Source: Algoriphagus vanfongensis DSM 17529 (GTDB taxonomy: Bacteria; Bacteroidota; Bacteroidia; Cytophagales; Cyclobacteriaceae). From it: 64,000 nucleotides of DNA. The stretch covers positions 186,001-250,000 of the forward strand of contig NZ_AUBX01000014.1 of the NCBI RefSeq assembly GCF_000429465.1, given 5' to 3'. A model generated the notes under the pieces. The model did no database searches, was not told the origin of the DNA, and saw nothing but the letters and a program-made list of their open reading frames with translations. Made by a program: the position numbers and the translations under genes. Below are positions 53,194 through 61,884 of this stretch, piece after piece (position 1 is the first letter of the stretch; every line of letters begins with the position of its first letter).

Positions 53194-53353
53194 GATTGGT
53201 TGTTTGGTTTGGGAAACTAACAAAAACAGCAAAAACTTGCAAAAAGTAGCAGTGATAAAATTTTTCTAGCAAATTATTGCGATCAATTCTTCTCTTTCCC
53301 CAAAATTTCTGGGTAGTTTAGCTGGCAAAAGGAAAAGTAATTATCCTGAAAAA

Positions 53354-54016
53354 ATGAAGAAAACCCACATTTTCAACCTCTTGCTAGGTGGAATACTGCT
53401 CGCCTGTAGCCCCAAATCCACCTTTCGAATCATCGACAAACCTATCACTTGGAATGATGAAAGGGAGCAACTTTCTCTACAATATCTGAAAGAACGCCAT
53501 GGACTGGAGCAGGAAACCGCCCAAATCACTCCTCAAATCGTGGTAGTCCATTGGACTGCCATTGACAATATAGAAGTGACATTTGACGTTTTTGACTCGC
53601 CTACTTTGGGTGGCAGAGCTGATTTGACGGGAGCTAGCAATCTAAATGTTAGCAGTCAGTTTTTGATCGATCGCGATGGCACGATCTTTAGACTGCTACC
53701 GGACACTACCTTTGCCCGCCACACCATCGGGCTCAACTATTGCGCCATAGGGATAGAAAACATCGGGAGTGATGACATGCCTCTGACCAAAGCCCAACTC
53801 CAAGCCAACGAAGATCTTATCAGATATTTAAAAAGAAAATACCCAATCGACTACGTTATCGGACATCATGAGTACCAGAAATTCCAAACCACTGAACTCT
53901 GGAAAGAAGCTGACCCGGACTATCGAACAGTCAAAACAGATCCTGGGGATGAATTCATGAAAAAACTCAGAAAAAACCTGCAAGACCTTTCCCTCAAACC
54001 CATTCCTAGCCTCTAA
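53354..54016 (+). CDS. N-acetylmuramoyl-L-alanine amidase lipoprotein
   Basis: The protein has 220 residues. A lipoprotein signal ends at GILLAC (Cys18). The Amidase_2/PGRP fold shows the zinc His of VVHWTA, SSQFLIDRDGTIFRLL, ARHTIG with the second His, IGIENIG, and the DYVIGHHEY segment. It cuts the bond between MurNAc and L-Ala of peptidoglycan at the periplasmic side of a membrane, in the manner of AmiD. It is the first gene of a tightly packed run with GHL10, GNAT, AmpG-like, NagZ and nitrilase genes, which supports a role in wall turnover. Confidence 0.93.
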   Translation: MKKTHIFNLLLGGILLACSPKSTFRIIDKPITWNDEREQLSLQYLKERHGLEQETAQITPQIVVVHWTAIDNIEVTFDVFDSPTLGGRADLTGASNLNVSSQFLIDRDGTIFRLLPDTTFARHTIGLNYCAIGIENIGSDDMPLTKAQLQANEDLIRYLKRKYPIDYVIGHHEYQKFQTTELWKEADPDYRTVKTDPGDEFMKKLRKNLQDLSLKPIPSL

Positions 54017-54019
54017 ACA

Positions 54020-55666
54020 ATGCGTTTATCCATACGACTGCTGCTGACTGCTTTGCTTATTTCTGCTGCGCTAAGTGCATGTAAATCCAGCAAACCTTCC
54101 CAATCGGCAACTACTCCATCTCCGGGCATCAACCTTCCAAAGGACAATCAACCCAGCCAAAATCTTCCAGAAAAGAACATTCCACTCGCTTCTGTATCGC
54201 TACAGCCTCTCAATTACGCGATGCCTGAAATGCCACGAGAATTCCGGGCTGTTTGGATAGCTACTGTAGCCAATATCGACTGGCCTATTTCAGGAACCGA
54301 TTCTTGGGAAAAGCAGAAGTCTGATTTCATCCAATTATTGGACTATTACAAACAGCTAAACTTCAATGCTGTCATAGTGCAGATCAGGACTGCAGGCGAT
54401 GCTTTCTACCCCTCTAATCTCGCTCCTTGGTCCAAGTATTTTACAGGGAAACAAGGAAAGGCACCTCTAAGCAACGTCAACCCGCTCACCTGGATGATCA
54501 AAGAAGCTCATGACAGAGGCTTGGAGTTCCATGCCTGGCTCAATCCTTACCGGGCTACCATGGATCTCAAAACAGACGACCTCAGCCCAGAGCATGATTT
54601 TCATCAGCATCGAGACTGGATGCTTAAGTATGGCACCAAATGGTACTATGACCCGGGCCTGCCGGAGGTCAAAGAGCATCTCCTAGCCATCATTCAGGAA
54701 GTGGTAGCCAACTATGACATTGATGCCATTCATTTTGATGACTATTTCTATCCTTATCGCATTCCCAATCAGGATTTCCCAGATCGAAATTCCTTCAATC
54801 GCTACAAAAGCCCCGGTCAATCCATCGACGACTGGAGAAGACAAAATGTGAATGAATTGATTTTTGCCCTGAACAACACCATCAAAACAACCAAACCCTG
54901 GGTACAATTCGGGATTTCTCCTTTTGGTGTATGGAGAAATCAAAGCAAAGATCCCAAAGGCTCTCCAACTCAAGCCGGCCAGACCAACTATGATGACCTC
55001 TATGCAGATGTCCTATTATGGATGAAAAACGGCTGGGTGGACTATATGCTACCTCAGCTCTATTGGAGTATGGATCACCGACTGGCTTCCTACCGGAAAT
55101 TGGCAGACTGGTGGTCTAATAATAGCTACAACACGCATGTTTACATCGGCAATGGCCCTTACAAAATCAGAGAGGATTCGGATGAAGCTTGGAAAAATCC
55201 TTCCGAAATCAATCAACAAGTCCACTACACTCGCACATTACCAAATATTGAAGGAAATGCATTTTTCTCAGCCAAGTCGATGTATCAGAAAAATCAAGAT
55301 GTGGCCAAGCTGCTGAAAAACGAAGTATATGACAGCCCCACACTCCCTCCCTATTTCAGCCCCAAAAGCCAAACAATCATCGAAAACCCAGTGGTTTTGG
55401 CAGTGGAAACTAATCGGGAATGGACAAAAATCTCCATGGAGAAACCGCTAGATCCAGCAATCCGCTACGCGATGGTGCAGGGTGCGGACGACTTGAACCA
55501 ACTCCCGCTAGCCGAGATCCACACCGTGTGGGTAGGAGGCACTCGGGCGCGCGGTCTAGAAGTAAATAGCCTCAACACCAATTATCTCGCCATCCGATGG
55601 ATAGATCACTATGGCAGAATCGTACAAACCCAGGTTTTCCAAACACCTAAAAAATCGAAGCCATGA
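54020..55666 (+). CDS. GHL10 family glycoside-hydrolase-like lipoprotein (YngK-type)
   Basis: The protein has 548 residues with a lipobox at ALSAC (Cys21) and a Pro/Ser-rich linker. The GHL10 TIM-barrel runs from EFRAVWIATVANIDWP through NAVIVQIRTAGDAFYPSN, FHAWLNPYRA, IHFDDYFYPY and FGISPFGVWRN to LPQLYW. Conserved acids lie in FDDYF. A small beta domain forms the end (about 460-540). It starts 3 bp after the amidase. YngK-type proteins are predicted glycosidases, often linked to cell-wall glycan; the true substrate is not certain. It overlaps the GNAT gene by 4 bp. Confidence 0.9.
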   Translation: MRLSIRLLLTALLISAALSACKSSKPSQSATTPSPGINLPKDNQPSQNLPEKNIPLASVSLQPLNYAMPEMPREFRAVWIATVANIDWPISGTDSWEKQKSDFIQLLDYYKQLNFNAVIVQIRTAGDAFYPSNLAPWSKYFTGKQGKAPLSNVNPLTWMIKEAHDRGLEFHAWLNPYRATMDLKTDDLSPEHDFHQHRDWMLKYGTKWYYDPGLPEVKEHLLAIIQEVVANYDIDAIHFDDYFYPYRIPNQDFPDRNSFNRYKSPGQSIDDWRRQNVNELIFALNNTIKTTKPWVQFGISPFGVWRNQSKDPKGSPTQAGQTNYDDLYADVLLWMKNGWVDYMLPQLYWSMDHRLASYRKLADWWSNNSYNTHVYIGNGPYKIREDSDEAWKNPSEINQQVHYTRTLPNIEGNAFFSAKSMYQKNQDVAKLLKNEVYDSPTLPPYFSPKSQTIIENPVVLAVETNREWTKISMEKPLDPAIRYAMVQGADDLNQLPLAEIHTVWVGGTRARGLEVNSLNTNYLAIRWIDHYGRIVQTQVFQTPKKSKP

Positions 55667-56142
55667 AAGACATGCTGGTGCGATTGCAGGACCTTCCTTC
55701 GGTCCTTTCACTTGAGAAATCATTAGAGAAGAAAGAAAAGATCATCTTTCGAAAAGCTATCGCCCCCGAGAAGCATCTAGTCTGCGAGTGGGTTCATCAG
55801 GAATTTGGTGACTATTGGAAATCTGAAGTAGAAGTAGCTTTCACTCGCCAGCCCATTACCTGCTGGATTGCTCAGCGGGGAAATACTCTTGTCGGTTTTG
55901 CCTGCTATGAGACTACTGCCAAAAATTTCTTCGGCCCTACCGGCACTTTGGAAAGTGAACGAGGCAAAGGCATCGGCAAAATTCTTCTGATCAAAGCACT
56001 CGAATCGCTCAAAGAAATGGGCTATGGCTATGCAATCATCGGAGGTGTAGGACCTGCGGAGTTCTATGAAAAAGTAGTTGGAGCCAAAGAAATCGAAGGA
56101 TCAGAAATCAGCATTTATCAAAACCTTTTGCGAAAATCATGA
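55663..56142 (+). CDS. GNAT family N-acetyltransferase
   Basis: The protein has 159 residues. The acetyl-CoA-binding motif A is ESERGKGIGKILLIKALE, with the preceding strand ATAKNFFGPTG... and a following GYGYAIIGGVGP strand. The fold is complete for GNAT. It overlaps by 4 bp with both neighbours, GHL10 and the AmpG-like transporter, so it is translated with them. The substrate may be an amino-sugar or a muropeptide product, but this is only inferred from context. Confidence 0.88.
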   Translation: MKDMLVRLQDLPSVLSLEKSLEKKEKIIFRKAIAPEKHLVCEWVHQEFGDYWKSEVEVAFTRQPITCWIAQRGNTLVGFACYETTAKNFFGPTGTLESERGKGIGKILLIKALESLKEMGYGYAIIGGVGPAEFYEKVVGAKEIEGSEISIYQNLLRKS

Positions 56143-57404
56143 GCCAAACCAGTTCCAAAAACCCTTGGCTATGGGTTCCCCCTCTTTACCTTACTGAGTC
56201 AATTCCATATGTGATCATTATTACCGTATCGGTAGTCATGTATAAGAACCTCGGAATTTCCAATGCTGACATTGGCCTTTACACCTCCTTTCTCTATCTC
56301 CCTTGGGTCATCAAACCTATCTGGAGTCCGATTTTGGAATTGGTAGGGAACAAAAAACAATGGTATCTCAGCATGCAGCTGATCCTTGCCGCGGTATTTC
56401 TAGGGGTTGGTTTGACGACAGGGCTAAATCAATTTTTCATCATCACATTAGCTTTTTTCTGGATGGGAGCTTTCGCTTCCGCTACCAATGACATCGCCTC
56501 TGACGGAATGTATCTTTTGGCACTGAAACCAGAACAACAAAGCTTCTTCGTCGGTCTCCGCAGCACCTTCTACCGTGTCGGCATGATCACTGGACAGGGA
56601 CTGATCGTCATCATAGCCGGCAATTTGGAAACTTCCCTTGGCGATCCTTCCAAAGCTTGGTCCTGGACTATGATAATCGTGGCAGGCTTGATGCTGGTAT
56701 TGACCTTGGTCAACTGGATCACTACTCCTACTATCAAAGAATCAAGCACTCCAAAAGAACCACACCCCAGTTTTGCTAAGGTATTTTCCACTTTTTTCAA
56801 TAAGAAAAACATAGGACTTTCCTTGGCATTTGTACTTCTATATCGCCTTGGCGAATCACAATTGGTCAAGATGGCCTCACCATTTTTCTTGGACGAAAGA
56901 GCCAAAGGTGGCTTGGGGCTGAGCGTGACAGACGTTGGGTATTTATATGGCACTTTGGGAGTGATTGCTTTGCTGGCAGGAGGCATCTTAGGAGGCATTG
57001 TGATTTCCCGTGACGGACTGGGCAAGTGGATGATGCCGATGGCTTTTGCGATCAACGCACCGAATATCGGCTATGTGATTCTTTCTTGGACTATGCCCGA
57101 AGGACTCCTTAATCCTGCCATAGTCGTGATTATCGAACAATTGGGCTACGGATTTGGATTTGCTGCCTACATGATCTTTTTGATTTATCTGGCTGAAGGC
57201 CTTTTCAAAACGGCCCACTACGCCTTAGCTACAGGCTTTATGGCTATGGGAATGATGTTTCCCGGCATGCTTTCCGGCTATATCCAAGAATGGCTTGGGT
57301 ATGACGGCTTCTTCGTTTGGGTCGTGATTGCGACGATTCCGAGTTTCCTGATGGCTTATTTAGCCAAGTATCCGAAGGAATTTGGCAAGAAGTCTGAAAG
57401 CTAA
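56139..57404 (+). CDS. AmpG-like MFS transporter
   Basis: The protein has 421 residues and about 12 membrane helices. The start, WLWVPPLYLTESIPYVII, and ASATNDIASDGMYL match AmpG/acetyl-CoA-transporter-type permeases. AmpG carries anhydromuropeptides from periplasm to cytoplasm. The neighbours, a muramoyl amidase and NagZ, fit that role. The last codons and the stop fall within a heptamer repeat, so the C-terminal residues KSES come from that repeat. Confidence 0.85.
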   Translation: MSQTSSKNPWLWVPPLYLTESIPYVIIITVSVVMYKNLGISNADIGLYTSFLYLPWVIKPIWSPILELVGNKKQWYLSMQLILAAVFLGVGLTTGLNQFFIITLAFFWMGAFASATNDIASDGMYLLALKPEQQSFFVGLRSTFYRVGMITGQGLIVIIAGNLETSLGDPSKAWSWTMIIVAGLMLVLTLVNWITTPTIKESSTPKEPHPSFAKVFSTFFNKKNIGLSLAFVLLYRLGESQLVKMASPFFLDERAKGGLGLSVTDVGYLYGTLGVIALLAGGILGGIVISRDGLGKWMMPMAFAINAPNIGYVILSWTMPEGLLNPAIVVIIEQLGYGFGFAAYMIFLIYLAEGLFKTAHYALATGFMAMGMMFPGMLSGYIQEWLGYDGFFVWVVIATIPSFLMAYLAKYPKEFGKKSES

Positions 57405-57419
57405 AGTCAGAAATCTGAA
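57392..57419. repeat. Heptamer-phased repeat, copy B (overlaps a stop codon)
   Basis: The units GTCTGAA, AGCTAAA, GTCAGAA and ATCTGAA span the end of the transporter gene and supply its stop codon. The array is nearly identical in unit sequence to copy A and, on the other strand, copy C. Confidence 0.7.
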
Positions 57420-57457
57420 ACCAATTTTTCTAATCTTCCAATTTTCGAATTGAAACA

Positions 57458-58948
57458 ATGAACAAATCCCAAAAAATCGCCCAATGCTTTTCTCCAGCAG
57501 CATTTATTCATGATTCGGAGGAAAATTATCAGGCTATCGAAAAACTGATTTTAGAGGAAGAAATTGGCGGATTGACCTTTTTTCATAGCCGCCATTCTGC
57601 CGCTGCTAATTTTGAGAAAAGAGCGGAATCATTGGATACAGAAGGAACCTTTGAGAAGCTAATCACTCTGATCAACCGCTATCAAAAGATTTCAAAAACA
57701 CCTTTGTTAATAAGCATTGATGGGGAATATGGTTTGGCGATGCGCATCGAGAACACGCCACAATACCCTTTTGCAATTTCTCTGGGAGCCCTAAAAAATG
57801 ATGCTGAAAAATGGGTAGAAGAAGTGGGCTATCTCATGGGACTGGACATGAAAAAATCCGGAATCCACCTAAATCTCGCCCCCTGTGCCGATGTCAATAC
57901 AAATCCTGACAATCCGGTGATCGGTTATCGTTCATTTGGCACCAATACAAAAAAAGTAGCCAAGCTCTCATTGGCAGCTTATCAGGGAATGAAAAAGGCA
58001 GGAATTGGAGCATGTTTGAAACACTTTCCCGGTCATGGAGATACGGCGGTTGATTCTCATTTGGGACTGCCAATTTTGAATAAAACAAAAGAACAGCTAG
58101 AAGCACAGGAACTCTTCCCATTTCAATACGGAATCGATCGTGGAGTAGGAATGATCATGGTTGGCCACTTGGCTGTACCTGCTTTGACTGGAGGAAAGGA
58201 AATTCCTGCCAGCATCAGCCTCGAACTGATTACCGGATTGCTCAAAGAGGAGATGGGGTTTAAAGGTTTGGTGATTTCTGATGCGCTGAATATGAAAGCC
58301 GTGGCTAAACATTTTCCGGAACCGGGAATGCTGGAATGGGAAGCATTTCAGGCCGGAAATGACATTTTATGTTTTTCAGATCATGTGAAAGAAGGAATTC
58401 AGAAAATAACTGAAAATGCCTTGGATGAGGAAGTTGATTTGGTTTTCGAGAAGGTCATGAACCTGAAAAAACAATTGGGAGTTTTCGATTTCCAGCCTTT
58501 AGATCTTCCTACCTTCGATTGGAATCAGCATTCTGAACTTCAAAGAGAGTTGGCACAAAACTATGTTTCGGTCCTTTCAGGCAAGCAGGACATTCCAAAA
58601 TTGAAAGAATTAACACAATCTGGCAAGCTGGGTTATACTGAGTTTTTCACATCACAACCAAGTTTACTTTCTAAGCAACTGAACTTGCATTCTGATTCAC
58701 CAGAAAAACAAATCATCGCGGTTTTTGTGCCTAGTCATAAGCCTCTGAATCAATTTGGGATGGATATGGAAACGCTAGAAAAAATCAAAAAACTAGTCAG
58801 CTCTAAGCCAAGTATTTTGGTACACTTTGGAAATCCCTTGGCGCTGAAGCACCTTGGTAATCTAGAAAATTTTGAAACCGTAGTCTGCGCCTATCAAGGA
58901 TTTGAAGAAGTACAGGAAGTGGTGGCTGATATTTTGGTTAAACAATAA
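57458..58948 (+). CDS. nagZ: Beta-N-acetylhexosaminidase NagZ-like, glycoside hydrolase family 3
   Basis: The protein has 496 residues and no signal peptide, so it is cytoplasmic. The GH3 barrel carries IGGLTFFHSR, LISIDGEYG, KHFPGHGDTAVDSHLGLP (His201 in the NagZ general-acid loop) and VISDALNMKAV with the nucleophile Asp275. The N-terminal domain matches NagZ, which removes GlcNAc from GlcNAc-anhydroMurNAc peptides. A C-terminal segment (about 370-496) is shorter than the usual GH3 second domain. Coming right after an AmpG-like importer and an amidase gene, it completes the recycling order. It could also act on chitobiose. Confidence 0.9.
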   Translation: MNKSQKIAQCFSPAAFIHDSEENYQAIEKLILEEEIGGLTFFHSRHSAAANFEKRAESLDTEGTFEKLITLINRYQKISKTPLLISIDGEYGLAMRIENTPQYPFAISLGALKNDAEKWVEEVGYLMGLDMKKSGIHLNLAPCADVNTNPDNPVIGYRSFGTNTKKVAKLSLAAYQGMKKAGIGACLKHFPGHGDTAVDSHLGLPILNKTKEQLEAQELFPFQYGIDRGVGMIMVGHLAVPALTGGKEIPASISLELITGLLKEEMGFKGLVISDALNMKAVAKHFPEPGMLEWEAFQAGNDILCFSDHVKEGIQKITENALDEEVDLVFEKVMNLKKQLGVFDFQPLDLPTFDWNQHSELQRELAQNYVSVLSGKQDIPKLKELTQSGKLGYTEFFTSQPSLLSKQLNLHSDSPEKQIIAVFVPSHKPLNQFGMDMETLEKIKKLVSSKPSILVHFGNPLALKHLGNLENFETVVCAYQGFEEVQEVVADILVKQ

Positions 58949-59007
58949 TTCCTGATTCTTATTCTATCGGAAAAAAATAGCCTAAAACCTCCTACTTTTA
59001 ACCTATT

Positions 59008-59730
59008 ATGAAAATCAGTCTAGCTCAGATCAATCCCATCTCAGGGAATATTCCCGAAAAAATTGAGCTCCACAAAAAATGGATTGAGAAGGCTGTTTCA
59101 GCCAGTTCCGACCTGATTATTTTCCCAGAACTTTCTCTGACGGGCTACGAACCGTCCTTGGCAAAGACACTAGCCTTGGACTCTGACGACAGCAGATTGA
59201 ATATTTTTCAGCAGCTCAGTGACAAGCATAAGATTGTCATTGGAGTCGGGTTGCCTACTAGATCCACCCGTGGAATTTTGATCAGCTTGCTATTTTTTCA
59301 GCCCCAGGCAAAAAGACTTCTTTATTCCAAGCAACAACTTCACTCGGATGAAAAGCCCTTTTTCATAGAGGGAAATCAACAACTCATTTTGGAAGTAAAA
59401 GGCAAAAAAATCGCCCCAGCCATTTGCTACGAATCTTTGCAGGCAAGTCACCTCCGGCATGCACATGATTTGGGGGCGGAAATTTACCTCGCATCGGTAG
59501 CCAAATCCGAGTCCGGTCTCAAAAAAGCTTTTGACCATTTTCCCGAAATGGCAAAACAATTTCAAGTTCCTATATTGATGACAAACAGCATAGGCTTTTG
59601 CGACAATTTCATGAGTGCCGGTCAAAGCGCCGTTTGGAACTCATCGGGTGAATTAGTATCGCAGCTGTCTGCCGATGAGGAAGGGCTACTGACTTTTGAC
59701 ACCATTTATTCGCAAATAACACCAATTTAA
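59008..59730 (+). CDS. Carbon-nitrogen hydrolase (nitrilase superfamily)
   Basis: The protein has 240 residues. The catalytic triad is seen: Glu in IIFPELSLTGYEP, Lys in LYSKQQLHSDEK and Cys in PAICYESLQ. It lacks a signal peptide. These enzymes hydrolyse amides or ureides; the specific substrate is unknown. It lies 60 bp after nagZ on the same strand, the last gene of the run. Confidence 0.9.
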   Translation: MKISLAQINPISGNIPEKIELHKKWIEKAVSASSDLIIFPELSLTGYEPSLAKTLALDSDDSRLNIFQQLSDKHKIVIGVGLPTRSTRGILISLLFFQPQAKRLLYSKQQLHSDEKPFFIEGNQQLILEVKGKKIAPAICYESLQASHLRHAHDLGAEIYLASVAKSESGLKKAFDHFPEMAKQFQVPILMTNSIGFCDNFMSAGQSAVWNSSGELVSQLSADEEGLLTFDTIYSQITPI

Positions 59731-59790
59731 AATGGGCAAAAGAAAAGTTCTTTAGTTAACCAACAGCCTAATCGCACACATTGATCACAA

Positions 59791-59824
59791 AAAAAGTCGA
59801 CTAGTATCAACTAGCCGACTTTCG
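59791..59824. terminator. Terminator between the nitrilase and DUF4142 genes
   Basis: A stem of 12 bp with one mismatch (AAGTCGACTAGT / ACTAGCCGACTT) and a 4-nt loop has A- and T-runs around it. It could serve both convergent genes. Confidence 0.75.
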
Positions 59825-59887
59825 GTTTTCTGACTTACTGCCTATTCTGTGGTGAGTCTGATAAGCAGTAGGGGTTGATTGTCAGTT

Positions 59888-60478
59888 TTAGATGTCTTCG
59901 ATTTTAATCTCAGCCTCCACTAGATCAGCTTCAGTGTTATGTTTCTTAATGACATCATCCACTTTGGAAGCAAAACTTTTCAACAGGTAATTTTCCCCAT
60001 TGTCTACCTCATTGGCCAAAGCTGAACGAAGATTATCATTGATTTCCTGCTGACTGTTGATAAACTCCATATCAAACTCCTCATCGCTCAATTCTGAAAG
60101 CCGATCGATTTCAGACTGGATTTCTGGAAGCACCTCTCCGGAAATTTCTACATCCTTTCCATCCACGATTCCCGTCAGCTCGATCATCGCTTCACCATGA
60201 TCTTCGGAGATCATAGTCGCGTATTCCTGCACCGAATCATCCTGACCTTTGACACTGGCCAATTGTCCGAGCGCAATTTGACCATTGAAAGACTGAGATA
60301 CCGCTATTGCAAAATTCCGATCTTGCTCATTGATTGTGTCAACGATAGGCTCATCGTCTTCATTTTCACAAGCGGTAAATCCGGCTACAGCAAAAGCCGA
60401 CAGCAACAACATCCCAGAAATTCTTGCCTTTCTTTTGATTTGAGATGTGGCGCGGTTTAAAACAGTTAACTTTTTCAT
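59888..60478 (-). CDS. DUF4142 domain lipoprotein
   Basis: The protein has 196 residues. A basic start (MKKLTVLNRATSQIKRKARI) leads to the hydrophobic segment and FTAC (Cys37), with a very acidic ENEDDEP following, which fits surface export of Bacteroidota lipoproteins. The DUF4142 four-helix region begins DRNFAIAVSQSFNGQIALGQ and holds VQEYATMISEDHGEAMIEL and MEFINSQQEINDNLR. The family is ferritin-like in helix plan but of unknown function. It is a single gene. Confidence 0.88.
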   Translation of the reverse strand: MKKLTVLNRATSQIKRKARISGMLLLSAFAVAGFTACENEDDEPIVDTINEQDRNFAIAVSQSFNGQIALGQLASVKGQDDSVQEYATMISEDHGEAMIELTGIVDGKDVEISGEVLPEIQSEIDRLSELSDEEFDMEFINSQQEINDNLRSALANEVDNGENYLLKSFASKVDDVIKKHNTEADLVEAEIKIEDI

Positions 60479-60648
60479 AAGTGATAGTTGGTTAATAATT
60501 GTATCACCTAGTTGACAAGGACTGTTCCAAGCGCCTCAAATCATCATATCAGGCATTTTCGCAGCAAACACATGGACCAAGGGTAGAAAAAAATCCTCAC
60601 ATTGCCCTTTTATTCCCACTTCCTTCTTTGGATACGGAACACTTCTGT

Positions 60649-61785
60649 CTATTGCTCCACAGAAAACCTATACTCTATCAAGTGCTCGTACTTTTCACCG
60701 GGATTGAGGATTGGGCTTGGGAAATTTTCATGATTGATCGCATCTGGCCAAACCTGTGACTCCAGACAAAAGCCCCAATGCTTTTGGTAGGTTTTACCAT
60801 CTGCACCTTCAAAATCACTCAGGAAATTCCCAGTATAAAACTGCACTCCCACATTATCTGAATACATATCCATGACACGGCCGCTTTCCGGATGTTTGAC
60901 TTGAGCGAAATGCTTCATCTCATCCGATTGCTCTGTTTTCATCACCAAATTATGGTCAAATCCACCTTCATTGGCGGCGATTTGCTCTCCTAGGACTTTT
61001 GGAGTTCGGAAGTCGAAAGGAGTTCCAGTCACATCCTTGATTTCACCAGTTGGGATCAGCCCTTTATCTACCGGAGTATAGGCATCTGCCCAAAACTTGA
61101 ACACATGATCCTGCACATCGGCTTTCACACCACTGAGATTGAAATAAGTGTGATTGGTCAAATTGAGAATCGTCTGCTGATCTGTCTCTGATTCAAACCT
61201 GATGCGTAATGTATTCGAATCGGTCAATTCCATCCACAAGGTTGTCTGTAGATTTCCGGGATAGCCTTCTTCTCCATCTGGGCTGAGGTATTCCATCTTG
61301 ACTCCCACTACCGAATCATTGGAGTAGGGCTCCCCTTTCCAGACTTTTTTATTAAAGCCTTCATTTCCTCCATGGAGGTGGTTTGCGCCATCATTTGTTG
61401 CTAATTGATAGGTATTTCCATCCAAAGTAAACTTACCCGCAGCGATTCTATTGGCGACCCTTCCGGCTGTCGCCCCAAAAAACGGATTGCTTTTGGTCAA
61501 ATATTCTTCGGTAGTATCAAAGGTCAAGGTCACATTCTCTTTGTTTCCATCTTTGTCCGGTGTGATGATCTTGGTGATTAGGCCTCCAAAATTGGAAAGC
61601 TCGACTTGCATTGTGCCATTGTCCAATACATAGCGGTAAACCGCTTGGCCTTGATGCTCGGCCACTTGCTCAGATTTGATCATGAGATTGGTTTCTTCTT
61701 TGATAGTTTCTTGTGTGTTTTTCTGCTGGCAGGATCCTGTAAATGCCAGAATACTAGCAGCAATAAAAATTGAGGTTAATTTCAT
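60649..61785 (-). CDS. Aldose 1-epimerase, lipoprotein form
   Basis: The protein has 378 residues. A lipoprotein signal ends at TGSC (Cys19), so this mutarotase is exported. GalM features: VELSNFGGLITKI, GATAGRVANRI, DGANHLHGG with the first catalytic His, TNHTYFNLSG with the second, and the C-terminal Glu in FCLESQVWPDA. It interconverts anomers of hexoses such as galactose or glucose outside the inner membrane. The gene starts 100 bp after the end of the amidohydrolase gene on the same strand. Confidence 0.94.
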   Translation of the reverse strand: MKLTSIFIAASILAFTGSCQQKNTQETIKEETNLMIKSEQVAEHQGQAVYRYVLDNGTMQVELSNFGGLITKIITPDKDGNKENVTLTFDTTEEYLTKSNPFFGATAGRVANRIAAGKFTLDGNTYQLATNDGANHLHGGNEGFNKKVWKGEPYSNDSVVGVKMEYLSPDGEEGYPGNLQTTLWMELTDSNTLRIRFESETDQQTILNLTNHTYFNLSGVKADVQDHVFKFWADAYTPVDKGLIPTGEIKDVTGTPFDFRTPKVLGEQIAANEGGFDHNLVMKTEQSDEMKHFAQVKHPESGRVMDMYSDNVGVQFYTGNFLSDFEGADGKTYQKHWGFCLESQVWPDAINHENFPSPILNPGEKYEHLIEYRFSVEQ

Positions 61786-61848
61786 AAGGTTTATGTTGAG
61801 ACTATTGAAAATTAAGCTTGTGGGTAAATTTTCTTCCTGATCGGGAGT

Positions 61849-61876
61849 TTCAGATTTCAGACTTTAGATTTTAGAC
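61849..61876. repeat. Heptamer-phased repeat, copy C
   Basis: On the minus strand the units are GTCTAAA, ATCTAAA, GTCTGAA and ATCTGAA, beginning 8 bp after the amidohydrolase stop. It has the same strand relation to its gene as copies A and B. Confidence 0.7.
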
Positions 61877-61884
61877 TTCAAATT

